NCBI GenBank assembly: GCA_947523045.1
Contig: CANNUR010000024.1
Location: forward strand, 1-22,586
Direction: 5' to 3'
DNA: 22,586 nt
Source: an uncultured Prosthecobacter sp.
GTDB taxonomy: Bacteria > Verrucomicrobiota > Verrucomicrobiia > Verrucomicrobiales > Verrucomicrobiaceae
In this document: one piece after another, positions 1-8,022 of the stretch
Layout: each line of letters opens with the position of its first letter
How positions within the stretch are numbered: the stretch's first letter is position 1
Translations under genes and position numbers: made by a program
The notes under the pieces: model-generated
What the model was told of the DNA's origin: nothing
Seen by the model: the letters and a program-made list of their open reading frames with translations, nothing else
Databases searched by the model: none

Positions 1-423
1 GACGAGGAGGTCGCCGTCGTCACCCGCACCACCGGTGCGAAGGGCGAGCCGGTGCAGCCGCTCTTCACCGGTGCCCAGCTGCAGGCCTTCCAGCGCGTGG
101 TCAAGCAGGTGCCCATTGCCGAGGATGTTGCGCGCTATGCCGTCCGCCTCGCCGCCGCCTCGCGCCCGCACCGGCCGGGCACGCCCGATTTCATCAACGA
201 ATGGGTGAACTGGGGCGCCGGCACCCGCGCCAGCCAGAACCTGGTGCTCGGCGCCAAGACCCGCGCCCTGCTCCAGGGCCGCGCCCATGTCGGCTTCGAC
301 GACATCCGCGCCCTTGCCCTGCCCGTGCTGCGCCACCGCATCCTCGTCAACTACCGCGCCGAAGCCGAGGGCATCACCGTTGAAAAGGTGATCGCCCGCC
401 TGCTTGAGACGGTGAAGGGCTGA
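1..423 (+). CDS. MoxR-family AAA+ ATPase, C-terminal part (5' truncated by window edge)
   Basis: The reading frame is open from base 1 and ends at TGA 421-423, leaving 140 residues; the Walker A/B part lies outside the window. The visible part matches the C-terminal lid of MoxR ATPases: a helix with VPIAEDVARYAVRLAAASR, then GTRASQNLVLGAKTRALLQGR, a FDDIRALALPVLRHRI segment, and a closing helix EGITVEKVIARLLETV. MoxR proteins are chaperone-like ATPases that usually act with von Willebrand A-domain or DUF58 partners in the cytoplasm or at the membrane. The DUF58 gene starts 7 nt downstream, so the two are almost certainly co-transcribed. A GTG at 52 is in frame, but family similarity continues upstream of it, so it is an internal codon and not the start. 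Family assignment is firm; the process served is unknown. Confidence 0.9.
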   Translation, partial: DEEVAVVTRTTGAKGEPVQPLFTGAQLQAFQRVVKQVPIAEDVARYAVRLAAASRPHRPGTPDFINEWVNWGAGTRASQNLVLGAKTRALLQGRAHVGFDDIRALALPVLRHRILVNYRAEAEGITVEKVIARLLETVKG

Positions 424-430
424 GCCTGCC

Positions 431-1312
431 ATGCCCGCCACCCTCGATCTCGCCGCCCTTGCCCGCATTCGATCGCTCGAGCTGCGCGCGAAGGCCGTCG
501 TCGAGGGGCTCTGGCGCGGACTGCACCGCAGTCCGTATCATGGCTTCTCGGTCGAGTTCTCCGAATACCGCGCCTACGTCCAGGGCGACGACCCCCGCCA
601 CCTCGACTGGAAGGTGCTGGCGCGCAGCGACCGCAGCTTCATCAAGAAGTTCGAGGACGAAACCAACCTGCGCTGCCAGCTCGTCGTCGATCACAGCCGC
701 TCCATGCAGTTTGGCAGCGGGCCGCTGACCAAGGCCGACTACGCGGCGACGCTGGCCGCGACGCTGGCGCTCTTCCTCATGCAGCAGGGGGATGCGGTCG
801 GCGTCACCACCTTTGGCGAGGCCCTGCAGGAGCACCTGCCGCCGCGCAACCGCCCCGGCCATCTGCGCCGGCTCATGCTTGAACTGGAAAAACCCGCGCC
901 CGCCGGTGGCACCGCCCTCGACCTGAGCGTGCGTCAACTCGCCGACTTGCTGCGCAAGCGCGGCATGATCTGCCTGGTCTCCGACCTGCTGGCGTCCATC
1001 GAGACGCTGGAGCGCCAGCTCGCCCTGCTCGGTGCCATGGGTCACGATCTGGTGCTCTTTCACGTCATGGACCGCGCCGAGATCGATTTCACCTTCGACA
1101 AGGCCGCCCACTTTCGCGATGCCGAGACCGGCGCGGAACGCTTTGTCGATCCCGCTGCCGCCCGCGCGACCTACCTTGAAAACCTGCAGGCCCACCGCGA
1201 GTTCATCCGTCGCGCCTGCGAACGCCAGGGCATCGAGTACCATTGGGCCCCCACCGACACCCCGCTCGAACAGGTGCTTTTCGAATTTCTGTCGAAACGC
1301 GCCCGCCGGTAG
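431..1312 (+). CDS. DUF58 domain protein (vWA-like), MoxR partner
   Basis: This 293-residue protein has the DUF58 signature at residues 46-60 (YRAYVQGDDPRHLDW), followed by a KKFEDETN segment. A von Willebrand A-like fold begins with VVDHSRSM at 85-92, whose DxSxS (Asp87, Ser89, Ser91) forms the usual metal-ion-dependent adhesion site. No membrane segment is present, so it is a soluble cytoplasmic type rather than the N-terminally anchored form. DUF58 proteins are commonly encoded directly after moxR, and the two are thought to work together in envelope- or metalloprotein-related assembly; the exact client is unknown. The ATG at 431 is 7 nt after the moxR stop. The gene ends at TAG 1310-1312. 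No BatA/BatB-like vWA or oxidoreductase genes follow, so the usual extended cluster is cut short here. Confidence 0.9.
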   Translation: MPATLDLAALARIRSLELRAKAVVEGLWRGLHRSPYHGFSVEFSEYRAYVQGDDPRHLDWKVLARSDRSFIKKFEDETNLRCQLVVDHSRSMQFGSGPLTKADYAATLAATLALFLMQQGDAVGVTTFGEALQEHLPPRNRPGHLRRLMLELEKPAPAGGTALDLSVRQLADLLRKRGMICLVSDLLASIETLERQLALLGAMGHDLVLFHVMDRAEIDFTFDKAAHFRDAETGAERFVDPAAARATYLENLQAHREFIRRACERQGIEYHWAPTDTPLEQVLFEFLSKRARR

Positions 1313-1474
1313 GGTTCCCTCTTTGCCTGCAGGGTGTTCTGGCCGCCGGGGTCGGGGCGGGGGGAGCGCAGGCCTTGGCCTGGTGGGCTGCGGATAGCCC
1401 CACCCAGCGGGTCGCCCTTGCACAAAGCCCTGTGCCGGGCACGTATCTTTCTCCCCCCAAAAAACTTTTGATCC

Positions 1475-4400
1475 ATGCTTCGCCGGATACCCCTTTCCGT
1501 CTGTCTCGCCGTCGCTCTGTCCGGTCCCGCCCTCGGTGCGGCGCCGGCCTGGCGGGATGTGCGTCCCCTCATCGCTGAAACCTGCACCGACTGCCACAAC
1601 ACCCGCAAGGCCAAGGGCGGGGTCGATCTGGAGCGCTTGGGCGATGACCCCTCGGTCGAGGCGGAATACGCCCTGTGGGAAAAGGTCAAGGAAGTGGTTG
1701 CCAAGGGCGACATGCCGCCGTCCGATGAGACCCAGCTCACGGCGGCCGAGAAGCAGCAGTTGCTCGGCTGGGCCGGCGCGGCGCTCGACGCCGTGGCCGC
1801 CGCCAATGCCGGGGATCCCGGGCCGGTGACCCTGCGCCGATTGACCAACGCGGAGTACGATCGCACGATTCGCGACCTCACCGGCACCGACTTCGGTCTT
1901 GCCAGGGAATTCCAGCCCGATGGCGGCGGTGGCGAGGGTTTTGCCAACACCGGCGACACGCTCTTCGTCAATCCCTCCCAGCTCGACAAGTACCTGGCCG
2001 CGGCGCGGCAGATGGCGGATCATGCGACGATTCTGCCCGGCAGCGGCATCGTGTTTCATCCGCAGCGCATCGGTCCGCGCAGCCCGGACCAGGTCAAGGA
2101 CCAGGCCCAGCAGGCCCTCTATGTCTGGTATCAAAAGATGGCCGAGCCGCACCTGCCCAAGGACGACGAGGATTTTCGTGAGGCCGATTACATGCTCGCC
2201 TGCTGGAAGTGGAAGCACAAGGACCTGACCGGTGCGACCTCGCTCGATCAACTCGCCAAGGAAGCGGGCCTGAAACCGGCCTTCCTCGCCAACTGGTGGA
2301 AGATGCTCAACGACGCCAAATACCAGTCGCGCTTCCTCGATCTGACCCGTCAGCCCTGGCAGGCCCTGCCGGCACCGGCGGCCGATCAGCCGAAGACCGT
2401 GCCACCGGTCGTGCTCGCCACCCTGCGCGACATCCAGGCCGAGCGCCGTTCCTGGAATCTGCCCAAGGCCGGTTCGGGCGTGCAGCGCCGCCAGCAGGAT
2501 GCCGACGGCCTGCGCAGCTATCGCCTCAGCGATCCGCTGGCGAACAACGGCGGCGGTGGTGACTGGGGTGCTGCCGGCGGTGTGCCGTCGAAAGGCAAGC
2601 CTGAGCGGCCGGACCAGGTGTTCCTCGTGCTCGGCGACCTCGGCGACGGCAATGCCGGCGATTACGTGCAGATCAGCGGCCTGACGGTGCGGGTCGGCGG
2701 CAGGAACCGCGAGTACCTGTCGCTGCTGCGCCAGCAGCGCGAGGAACTCGCCAAGCGTCTCGGTGAATTGCAGGCCGGCCAGGCGGCGAAACCGGGCGAG
2801 AACGTCGAGGCACTGAAAAAGCGACTCGCGTTGTTCGAGGCGACGCTGGCCCGTTTCGGCAAGGATCCGCTCGGCAAAAATGCGGTGCCGGAAAACGTCC
2901 TGGCCGCCCAGGCCCCCGTTGTCATCCCGCTGCCGTTGCCCGAGGGTGTCACCAGCATCACCGGCAGTGGCAAGCTCGACATGCGCGCGCCGGACGTCGA
3001 TCAGGCGACCGTCCAGTGGGCGCTGGTGGCCGGCGAACCGCCGGATCCGAAAACCATCCTGCCGGGCGTGCTCACCGTGTGGAAGGTACGCACCGAGGCC
3101 GCGCGCCGGACCATGGGCGATTTCAGCCGCATGAAGGCGGTGTTTCCGGACATGCTCGAACGCCGGCTCGAGGAGGTGGCGCGCAACTTCTATCGCAACA
3201 CCCCGGGGCCGGGCGTCTATTACTTCAGCGATGAACAATTGCTCGCGACGCTGCCCGAGGCGGAAAAGCAGCGCTTCCAGCAGATGCGCGAGGACTGGGG
3301 CTACGTGGCGCCGGCCAAACTCAACGAGACCCAGGCCAAGGCCTACGACGCGCGTCTCGTCGAGCACCTCTTCGGGTTTGCCCACCGCGCCTGGCGCCGA
3401 CCGCTGAGCGACGAGGAGCGCGGTCAGATCCGCGGTTTGTATGAGCAGGGGCGCGCCAAGGAATTGGATCGCGAGTCCGCCGCGCGCGAGTGCCTGGCCT
3501 TTGTTCTGGTTTCGCCCAAGTTCCTGTACAAAACCGAGATCGGCGCCCTGGCCGACTCCGCGGAAGGCCAGGAAGTGCCGCTCGGCGCCTGGGAAATCGC
3601 CTCGCGCCTGAGCTACTTTTTGTGGTCGTCGCTGCCCGATGCTGCCCTGCGTCAGGCCGCCGCCGACGGCAGCCTGCTCAAGCCCGAGGGGCGCGCCGCC
3701 CAGGTCCGGCGCCTGCTGCGCGACCCCAAGGCCGCCGCCCTCGCGGGGGAATTCGCCGGCCAGTGGCTCGAGTTCAAGGGCTTCGCCAACCACAGTGCGG
3801 TCGATGACAAAAAGTTCCCGCAGTTCACGCCGGAATTGCGCCGCGACATGGACCGCGAGACGCATGCCTTCTTCACCCACCTGATCCGCGAGGACCGGCC
3901 CGTGCACGAGATCCTCACCGCCGATTACACCTTCCTCAACGAGCGCCTCGCCAGGCACTACGGTGTGCCCGGCGTCACCGGCGAGGACCTGGTCAAGGTC
4001 AGCGTCAGCGGCAAGCAGCGCGGCGGCCTGCTCGGCCAGGGCAGCCTGCTCACCAAGACCTCGCGCAGCCACCGCACCAGCCCCGTGCTGCGCGGCAACT
4101 GGCTGCTGCAGGCCGTGCTCGGCACCCCCGTTCCGCCGCCGCCCAGCGATGTGCCCGAGCTCAAGGAACACGGTCCCAAGCCGGCCACGGTGCGCGAGAT
4201 GCTCGAACAGCACCGCGCCTCCAAATCCTGCTCAGGCTGCCACGACCGCATCGATCCGCTCGGCTTCGCCCTCGAGAATTTTGATCCCATCGGCCGCTGG
4301 CGCGAGAAGGACGAGGCCGGCCTGCCGCTCGATGTCTCGGCGCAGGTCAAGGGCGGCCAGCCCTTCAGCGGCTTCGAAGGTCTGCGTGCCTACCTGAAGA

Positions 4401-4591
4401 CTCAGCAGTCGCAGTTTGCCCGCCACTTCAGCCGCAAGCTGCTTGGCTACGCGCTGGGCCGCCAGGTGCTGCCGACCGACAAGGCCCTGCTCCAGGAAAT
4501 GCAGGCCGTTGCCGCCCGCGATGACGGCCGTTTTACCGACGCCATCCTGCGCGTCGTCGAAAGCCGCCAGTTCCTCCAGAAGCGGCAGTAG
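1475..4591 (+). CDS. Secreted DUF1587/DUF1592/DUF1588/DUF1585 cytochrome c-like protein
   Basis: A 1038-residue protein with an N-terminal signal peptide (MLRRIPLSVCLAVALSGPALG, cleavage near Ala21-Ala23), so probably periplasmic. A planctomycete-type cytochrome c module follows at about 25-105, with haem motif CTDCH at 37-41. DUF1587 lies near 118-185 (RRLTNAEYDRTIRDLTG), DUF1595 near 630-690 (AHRAWRRPLSDEE), DUF1592 near 705-830 (ASRLSYFLWSSLPD), DUF1588 near 848-945 with a second haem-type motif CSGCH at 919-923, and DUF1585 near 964-1036 (RHFSRKLLGYALGRQVLPTD). The stretch at roughly 190-600 is variable and includes a charged, helix-prone segment. Such proteins are abundant in Planctomycetes and Verrucomicrobia; a role in periplasmic redox chemistry is presumed but unproven. 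The usual downstream DUF1552 partner is absent: the next gene is a creatininase homologue on the other strand. The start is set by the signal peptide. Confidence 0.93.
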   Translation: MLRRIPLSVCLAVALSGPALGAAPAWRDVRPLIAETCTDCHNTRKAKGGVDLERLGDDPSVEAEYALWEKVKEVVAKGDMPPSDETQLTAAEKQQLLGWAGAALDAVAAANAGDPGPVTLRRLTNAEYDRTIRDLTGTDFGLAREFQPDGGGGEGFANTGDTLFVNPSQLDKYLAAARQMADHATILPGSGIVFHPQRIGPRSPDQVKDQAQQALYVWYQKMAEPHLPKDDEDFREADYMLACWKWKHKDLTGATSLDQLAKEAGLKPAFLANWWKMLNDAKYQSRFLDLTRQPWQALPAPAADQPKTVPPVVLATLRDIQAERRSWNLPKAGSGVQRRQQDADGLRSYRLSDPLANNGGGGDWGAAGGVPSKGKPERPDQVFLVLGDLGDGNAGDYVQISGLTVRVGGRNREYLSLLRQQREELAKRLGELQAGQAAKPGENVEALKKRLALFEATLARFGKDPLGKNAVPENVLAAQAPVVIPLPLPEGVTSITGSGKLDMRAPDVDQATVQWALVAGEPPDPKTILPGVLTVWKVRTEAARRTMGDFSRMKAVFPDMLERRLEEVARNFYRNTPGPGVYYFSDEQLLATLPEAEKQRFQQMREDWGYVAPAKLNETQAKAYDARLVEHLFGFAHRAWRRPLSDEERGQIRGLYEQGRAKELDRESAARECLAFVLVSPKFLYKTEIGALADSAEGQEVPLGAWEIASRLSYFLWSSLPDAALRQAAADGSLLKPEGRAAQVRRLLRDPKAAALAGEFAGQWLEFKGFANHSAVDDKKFPQFTPELRRDMDRETHAFFTHLIREDRPVHEILTADYTFLNERLARHYGVPGVTGEDLVKVSVSGKQRGGLLGQGSLLTKTSRSHRTSPVLRGNWLLQAVLGTPVPPPPSDVPELKEHGPKPATVREMLEQHRASKSCSGCHDRIDPLGFALENFDPIGRWREKDEAGLPLDVSAQVKGGQPFSGFEGLRAYLKTQQSQFARHFSRKLLGYALGRQVLPTDKALLQEMQAVAARDDGRFTDAILRVVESRQFLQKRQ

Positions 4592-4603
4592 GGGCCCGGG
4601 GAA

Positions 4604-4625
4604 GGCGCCCTGTCCTCAAGGCGCC
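4604..4625. repeat. Palindromic hairpin after the DUF1592 gene
   Basis: GGCGCCCTG (4604-4612) pairs with CAAGGCGCC (4617-4625) around a TCCT loop, giving a 9-bp stem with one mismatch. It starts 12 nt after the TAG of the upstream gene. Together with 4662-4683 and 9003-9020 it looks like one family of G+C-rich palindromes with a TGTCC core. No T-tract follows, so it is only weakly terminator-like. Confidence 0.4.
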
Positions 4626-4661
4626 GGGCTTGAGAAGATGGTCGGACGCGGGACCCTGCAC

Positions 4662-4683
4662 GGCGGGCTGGGGACAGCCCGCC
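4662..4683. terminator. Palindromic hairpin between convergent genes
   Basis: GGCGGGCTG (4662-4670) and CAGCCCGCC (4675-4683) form a perfect 9-bp stem with a GGGA loop. On the minus strand the stem follows the creatininase stop codon without a gap (TAG at 4686-4684). It lies between two convergent genes and could end transcription from either side, although neither flank has a clear T-run. It resembles the nearby TGTCC-core palindromes, so it may be a dispersed repeat that serves as a terminator. Confidence 0.45.
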
Positions 4684-5469
4684 CTACCCGTCGTGCCGCT
4701 CATACAACGCTGCCGGGTCGGCCTGTGCGAGATCCACCAGATAGCCCGCGAAACGGCCGGCGAGGTGGTCGAGGTAGCGGGCGCCCTTGTCGGCGGTGGC
4801 ATGCTGGGGGTCGCCCGAGCCGGTGTCGTTGGTCGCCTGCGTCCAAGCGCGCTGGGCCCAGGCCCATTTCTGGCGCATGGCCTCGATCTTCCACCGGTTG
4901 TCGGTGCCCGGGCCCCACTCCTCCTTGGGCAGCACCCAGTCGGGGTGCAGATGCAGCATCAGGCTGGTCTCGCGTTCGTCGGCGTGGTCGCCGACGATGG
5001 TGAAAATCTCCTCGGCGCCGGGGATGCTGAACCAGTTGACCAGCGACAGAAAGATCCGCGGGTGACGGGCCTGCAGCTCGCGCAGCATCTGGCGGAAATC
5101 GTTGCCGCCATGGCCGTTGAGCAGGACGAGTTTGGGCACACCGACGCCTTCCAGCGAGGCGACAATGTCCTCGAGCATGGCGAGCTGGGTCGATGGGTTC
5201 AGGTTGATGCAGAAGGGGATGTCGAGCTGGCCGGTCTGCACCCCGAAAGGGATGCAGGGCAGCACGGCCACCCTGGCGCCGGCTTCCCAGGCACGGCGGC
5301 CGGCCTCGGCGCAGAGGGCCTCGTTCTGCAGGGTGTCGGTGCCGTAAGGCAGGTGCCAGTTGTGCGCCTCGGTGGCGCCCCAAGGCAGCACGGCCACCTC
5401 GTAGCGGGTCGACTTGACCTGTTTCCAGTTCGTCTCGGCGATCATCCAGGGGCGCGGGGCGTGGGACAT
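4684..5469 (-). CDS. Creatininase-family amidohydrolase
   Basis: The 261-residue protein carries the metal-binding blocks of the creatininase/creatinine amidohydrolase superfamily: PWGATEAHNWHLPYGTDT (Glu, His and Asp ligands), LVLLNGHGGNDFRQML, and a later GDHADERETSLML with the His/Glu pair. The length is typical for the family. Members are cytoplasmic two-metal hydrolases cleaving cyclic or linear amides (creatinine, N-formyl or mycofactocin-type substrates); the substrate here cannot be told from sequence. I chose the ATG at 5469 (MSHAPRPW) over an upstream in-frame start at 5556, because the extra 29 residues are low-complexity and unlike the family, and because a promoter-like pair sits just before 5469. 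It is a single gene, convergent with the DUF1592 gene and divergent from trigger factor. Confidence 0.88.
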   Translation of the reverse strand: MSHAPRPWMIAETNWKQVKSTRYEVAVLPWGATEAHNWHLPYGTDTLQNEALCAEAGRRAWEAGARVAVLPCIPFGVQTGQLDIPFCINLNPSTQLAMLEDIVASLEGVGVPKLVLLNGHGGNDFRQMLRELQARHPRIFLSLVNWFSIPGAEEIFTIVGDHADERETSLMLHLHPDWVLPKEEWGPGTDNRWKIEAMRQKWAWAQRAWTQATNDTGSGDPQHATADKGARYLDHLAGRFAGYLVDLAQADPAALYERHDG

Positions 5470-5475
5470 GCGGGC

Positions 5476-5503
5476 ATGAAAGCCGGTCCGAGGCCCTGTG
5501 CAA
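5476..5503 (-). promoter_or_regulatory. Predicted promoter of the creatininase-family gene
   Basis: On the minus strand TTGCAC (5503-5498) and TTTCAT (5481-5476) are separated by 16 nt. The -10-like element ends 6 nt before the ATG at 5469, which would give a leaderless transcript. The -10 matches the consensus at 4 of 6 positions. The region overlaps a 7-bp inverted repeat, GGCCCTG at 5492-5498 with CAGGGCC at 5514-5520. Confidence 0.3.
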
Positions 5504-5549
5504 GGCCTGTCGGCAGGGCCGCGGCCGCGAACGAAAAACGCTTCCGGGG

Positions 5550-5578
5550 TTGTCAAAGCGCCGCGGCTGCTCTAGCCT
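5550..5578 (+). promoter_or_regulatory. Predicted promoter upstream of trigger factor
   Basis: TTGTCA (5550-5555) and TAGCCT (5573-5578) are separated by 17 nt, about 70 nt before the chosen start of trigger factor. The -35 is close to consensus and the -10 is weak (3 of 6). Read on the minus strand, the same -35 block contains TTGACA, so it could also serve divergent transcription. Confidence 0.3.
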
Positions 5579-5647
5579 GCCCGCCCCCTCCGACCCGGGC
5601 CGCCCTCCGCCGTGCCGGTCCGGCGGGTTCACCCGCAGCCTTTTTTC

Positions 5648-7006
5648 ATGAACATCAACGTCGAACACCAACCCAACTGCCGCGCCGTGGCGCACATCCG
5701 CGTCCCCGCCGCCGAAGTCAGCCGGCAGCGCGCCGTCATCACCGCCCAGTACGCCAGCCAAGTCCGGCTGCCGGGCTTCCGCCCCGGCAAGGCACCGGCC
5801 GCCGCCGTGCAGAAGCGCTACGGCGCCGACATCCAGCAGGAACTCGAGCGCCAGCTCGTCAACGACGGCCTGCGTCAGGCGATCCGCAATGAGGGCCTGG
5901 AAGTGCTCAACATCCTGTCGGTCACCGACAAGATCGTTCACGACACCGACCAGAGCTTCAGCTTCACCGCCGAGATGACCCTGGCGCCGAAGTTCGAGCT
6001 GCCCGACTACAAGGGCATCCCGGTCAAGCTGCCGCGCATCGAGGTGACCGACGCCGATGTCGAGCACGACCTGCTGCACCTGCGCGAGCGCTACGCCACC
6101 TTCCAGGACGTCGAGCGCGGCGCCCGCAACGGCGACGCCGTGGTGCTGGTCGCCACCGGAAGCCTTGAGGGCGTGCCCCTCGCCGAGGCCATGCCCGAGG
6201 CGCCCGATTACCTCAAGGAAATCCAGGAAAACTGGTTCCTGCTCGACGAGGAGGAGGACTTCCTGCCCGGGTTCTACGCCGGCCTGCAGGGCATCGAAAA
6301 GGACGGCTCGCGCACCCTGTCGATCGCCCTCGGCGACGACTTCGCCTTCGAAGCGCTGCGCGGCAAGACGCTCGAATTCGCGGTCACCTGCAAGGGCGTC
6401 AAGGAGAAGGCCGTGCCGGCCCTCGATGCCGACTTCCTCCAGAAGATCGGTGGCGGTGAGATGACCGAGGAAATGCTGCGCGGCGAAATGCGCGAGGCGA
6501 TCCGCCGCCGCCGCGAGCAGGCGCGTGAGAACGAGAAGGGCAACCAGGTGCTCGCCCACATCTTTGAGAAGGTCGAGTTTGACCTGCCGCAGGAAATCGT
6601 CAACCGCGAGGCCCAGCGCCGCACCAACGACATCGCCATGCGCGCCATGCAGCAGGGCATGAGCGAGGAGGAACTGCTCAAGCACCAGGACGAGATCCTT
6701 GGCAACGCCACCCAGCAGGCGCGCCAGAGCATCAAGGTCAGCTTCATCCTCGAACAGGTCGCCAAGAAGGAGGGCCTCGCCGTCGCCGACCAGCAGATGA
6801 CCCAGGCGCTCGCCAACCTGGCCGCCCGCCAGAAGAAGCCGATCAAGAAGTTCATCGCCGAAGCCCACAAGTCCGGCATGATCGACAGCCTGCGCGAGGA
6901 CCTGCTGCTGCAGAACGCGATGCAGTTCCTCAAGGACAACGCCCAGGTCGAGGAAACCGACCCGGAACCGGAAGTCTGCGACCAGCATCCGCCGGCGGCC
7001 GCCTGA
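5648..7006 (+). CDS. tig: Trigger factor (ribosome-associated chaperone / prolyl isomerase)
   Basis: The 452-residue protein has the three-domain layout of trigger factor. The N-terminal ribosome-binding domain shows the signature GFRPGKAP at residues 43-50, the same position as the E. coli ribosome-docking loop. The central FKBP-like peptidyl-prolyl isomerase region (about 155-265) contains RNGDAVVLVATGSLEG and FLPGFYAGLQGIEKDGSR, then GKTLEFAVTCKGVKEKAVP. The long helical C-terminal substrate-binding domain includes EIVNREAQRRTNDIAMRAM. A segment in the isomerase domain (EIQENWFLLDEEEDF) is acidic and seems longer than in E. coli, which may lower isomerase activity. The start is the ATG at 5648; an in-frame GTG at 5612 would add 12 residues unlike the family. 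There is no Shine-Dalgarno sequence. The common clpP/clpX neighbours are absent; an SDR gene follows after 13 nt. Confidence 0.93.
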   Translation: MNINVEHQPNCRAVAHIRVPAAEVSRQRAVITAQYASQVRLPGFRPGKAPAAAVQKRYGADIQQELERQLVNDGLRQAIRNEGLEVLNILSVTDKIVHDTDQSFSFTAEMTLAPKFELPDYKGIPVKLPRIEVTDADVEHDLLHLRERYATFQDVERGARNGDAVVLVATGSLEGVPLAEAMPEAPDYLKEIQENWFLLDEEEDFLPGFYAGLQGIEKDGSRTLSIALGDDFAFEALRGKTLEFAVTCKGVKEKAVPALDADFLQKIGGGEMTEEMLRGEMREAIRRRREQARENEKGNQVLAHIFEKVEFDLPQEIVNREAQRRTNDIAMRAMQQGMSEEELLKHQDEILGNATQQARQSIKVSFILEQVAKKEGLAVADQQMTQALANLAARQKKPIKKFIAEAHKSGMIDSLREDLLLQNAMQFLKDNAQVEETDPEPEVCDQHPPAAA

Positions 7007-7019
7007 TCCCCGCCACCGC

Positions 7020-7754
7020 ATGTCCGCCGATCGCCGCATCCTTGTCACCGGCGCCAACGGCGTCCTGGGCGGGGCCATCGCGCGCCAGTTCCTGGAGCGC
7101 GATCCCGCCTGCCGGGTCTGGTTCGGCGTGCGCCACGGCCGCGAGCAGGCGGAGGCACTTGCCGCGGCCTTCCCGCAGCGCGCGCACCTCGTCAGCCTGG
7201 AAGTCACCCGCGCCGAAGACTGGCAGTCCGCGATCGCAGCGATTGAGGCCGAGGCGGGGCCGCTCTCGGTCCTGGTCAACAATGCCGGCGGCCACGACGA
7301 CGCCCTGCTGGCGACGATGCGTCGCGAGCAGTGGGACAGCGTCATTGATGGCAACCTCAACGCCGTCTTCCTCGGCTGCCAGGCCGCGGTCGGCTCGATG
7401 CTGCGCGGTCGCTGGGGCCGCATCATCAATGTCGCCTCGCTGAGCGCCCTGCATTCGCCCGCCGGTCAGGCCAACTACGCCGCCGCCAAGGCCGGAGTGC
7501 TCGGTTTGACCCAGAGCCTCGCCAAGGAAACCGCCCGCCTCGGCATCACCGTCAACGCCGTCTGCCCCGGTCACATCGAGGGCGCACCGCCCGCCGGCTG
7601 GACCGAGGAACAGCTGCAGGCCGCGCGCCGGCAGACGCCCATGCGCCGCTTTGCCCGGCCGGAGGAGATCGCCGCGGTGGTTTTCTTCCTTGCCAGCCCG
7701 GAAGCCAGCTATATGACAGGAGCGGCCCTCAAGCTCGACGGCGCCCTCGTCTGA
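7020..7754 (+). CDS. FabG-like short-chain dehydrogenase/reductase
   Basis: A 244-residue classical SDR. The nucleotide-binding motif is TGANGVLG (residues 10-17), followed by NNAG (87-90) and the catalytic Ser140, Tyr153 and Lys157 (YAAAK). The ending SYMTGAALKLDGALV is typical of beta-ketoacyl-ACP reductases (FabG). The acyl carrier protein gene 9 nt downstream makes reduction of a beta-ketoacyl group on that carrier the most likely activity, presumably with NADPH in the cytoplasm. It starts 13 nt after trigger factor, in the same direction, so it is probably co-transcribed. Whether it is the housekeeping FabG is doubtful, because no fabD, fabF or plsX is adjacent. It is a confident SDR and a probable 3-oxoacyl-ACP reductase. 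Confidence 0.88.
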   Translation: MSADRRILVTGANGVLGGAIARQFLERDPACRVWFGVRHGREQAEALAAAFPQRAHLVSLEVTRAEDWQSAIAAIEAEAGPLSVLVNNAGGHDDALLATMRREQWDSVIDGNLNAVFLGCQAAVGSMLRGRWGRIINVASLSALHSPAGQANYAAAKAGVLGLTQSLAKETARLGITVNAVCPGHIEGAPPAGWTEEQLQAARRQTPMRRFARPEEIAAVVFFLASPEASYMTGAALKLDGALV

Positions 7755-7763
7755 CCCCCCACG

Positions 7764-8018
7764 ATGAACCTCCGCCAACGCATCAAAGAAGTCATGGCCG
7801 GCGAGCTGATGCTCGAGGTCGCCGCCGACAGCATCGCCGACGACGCGCCCTTGTTTGGCCCCGAAGGCATCGGCCTCGACAGCGTCGACGCCCTGCAGCT
7901 TGTCGTGGCCCTGGAAAAGCACTTCCAGTTCAAGCTCGCCGATCCCGCCCAGGCGCGCGAGATCCTGCACAGTGTCGACAGCATCGCCCAGGCCATTGAG
8001 GCCGCCGGCCAGGGCTGA
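7764..8018 (+). CDS. Acyl carrier protein, specialised type
   Basis: The 84-residue, four-helix acyl carrier protein has the 4'-phosphopantetheine attachment motif GLDSVDALQLV, with Ser40 as the modified residue. The sequence around it (LFGPEGIGLDSVDALQLVV) and the closing REILHSVDSIAQAIE resemble the dedicated carriers of aryl-polyene-type and related secondary lipid pathways more than the highly acidic housekeeping AcpP; this is a judgement from memory of those families. It would carry acyl intermediates for the FabG-like reductase encoded just before it. The start is ATG 7764, 9 nt after the preceding stop, with a C-rich leader and no Shine-Dalgarno. The next gene starts 4 nt after its stop. 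Confidence 0.9.
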   Translation: MNLRQRIKEVMAGELMLEVAADSIADDAPLFGPEGIGLDSVDALQLVVALEKHFQFKLADPAQAREILHSVDSIAQAIEAAGQG

Positions 8019-8022
8019 GGCC

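Noticed and set aside
1418..1449. TTGCAC and TATCTT as a promoter for the DUF1592 gene
   Set aside because: The spacer is 20 nt, too long for a standard promoter.
374..4213. A 1279-codon open frame on the minus strand
   Set aside because: It is antisense to the well-supported DUF1592 gene, continues over unrelated genes, lacks domain motifs and is composed of Ala/Gly/Arg/Leu/Glu as expected for the mirror of G/C-rich codons.
5612..5647. GTG 5612 as the start of trigger factor
   Set aside because: The 12 added residues are unlike family N-termini, and starting at ATG 5648 puts the ribosome-docking GFRPGKAP at residues 43-50, its normal position.
4700..7429. A 909-codon minus-strand open frame across the creatininase gene, trigger factor and the SDR gene
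   Set aside because: It overlaps three genes with clear family motifs and shows only compositional bias.
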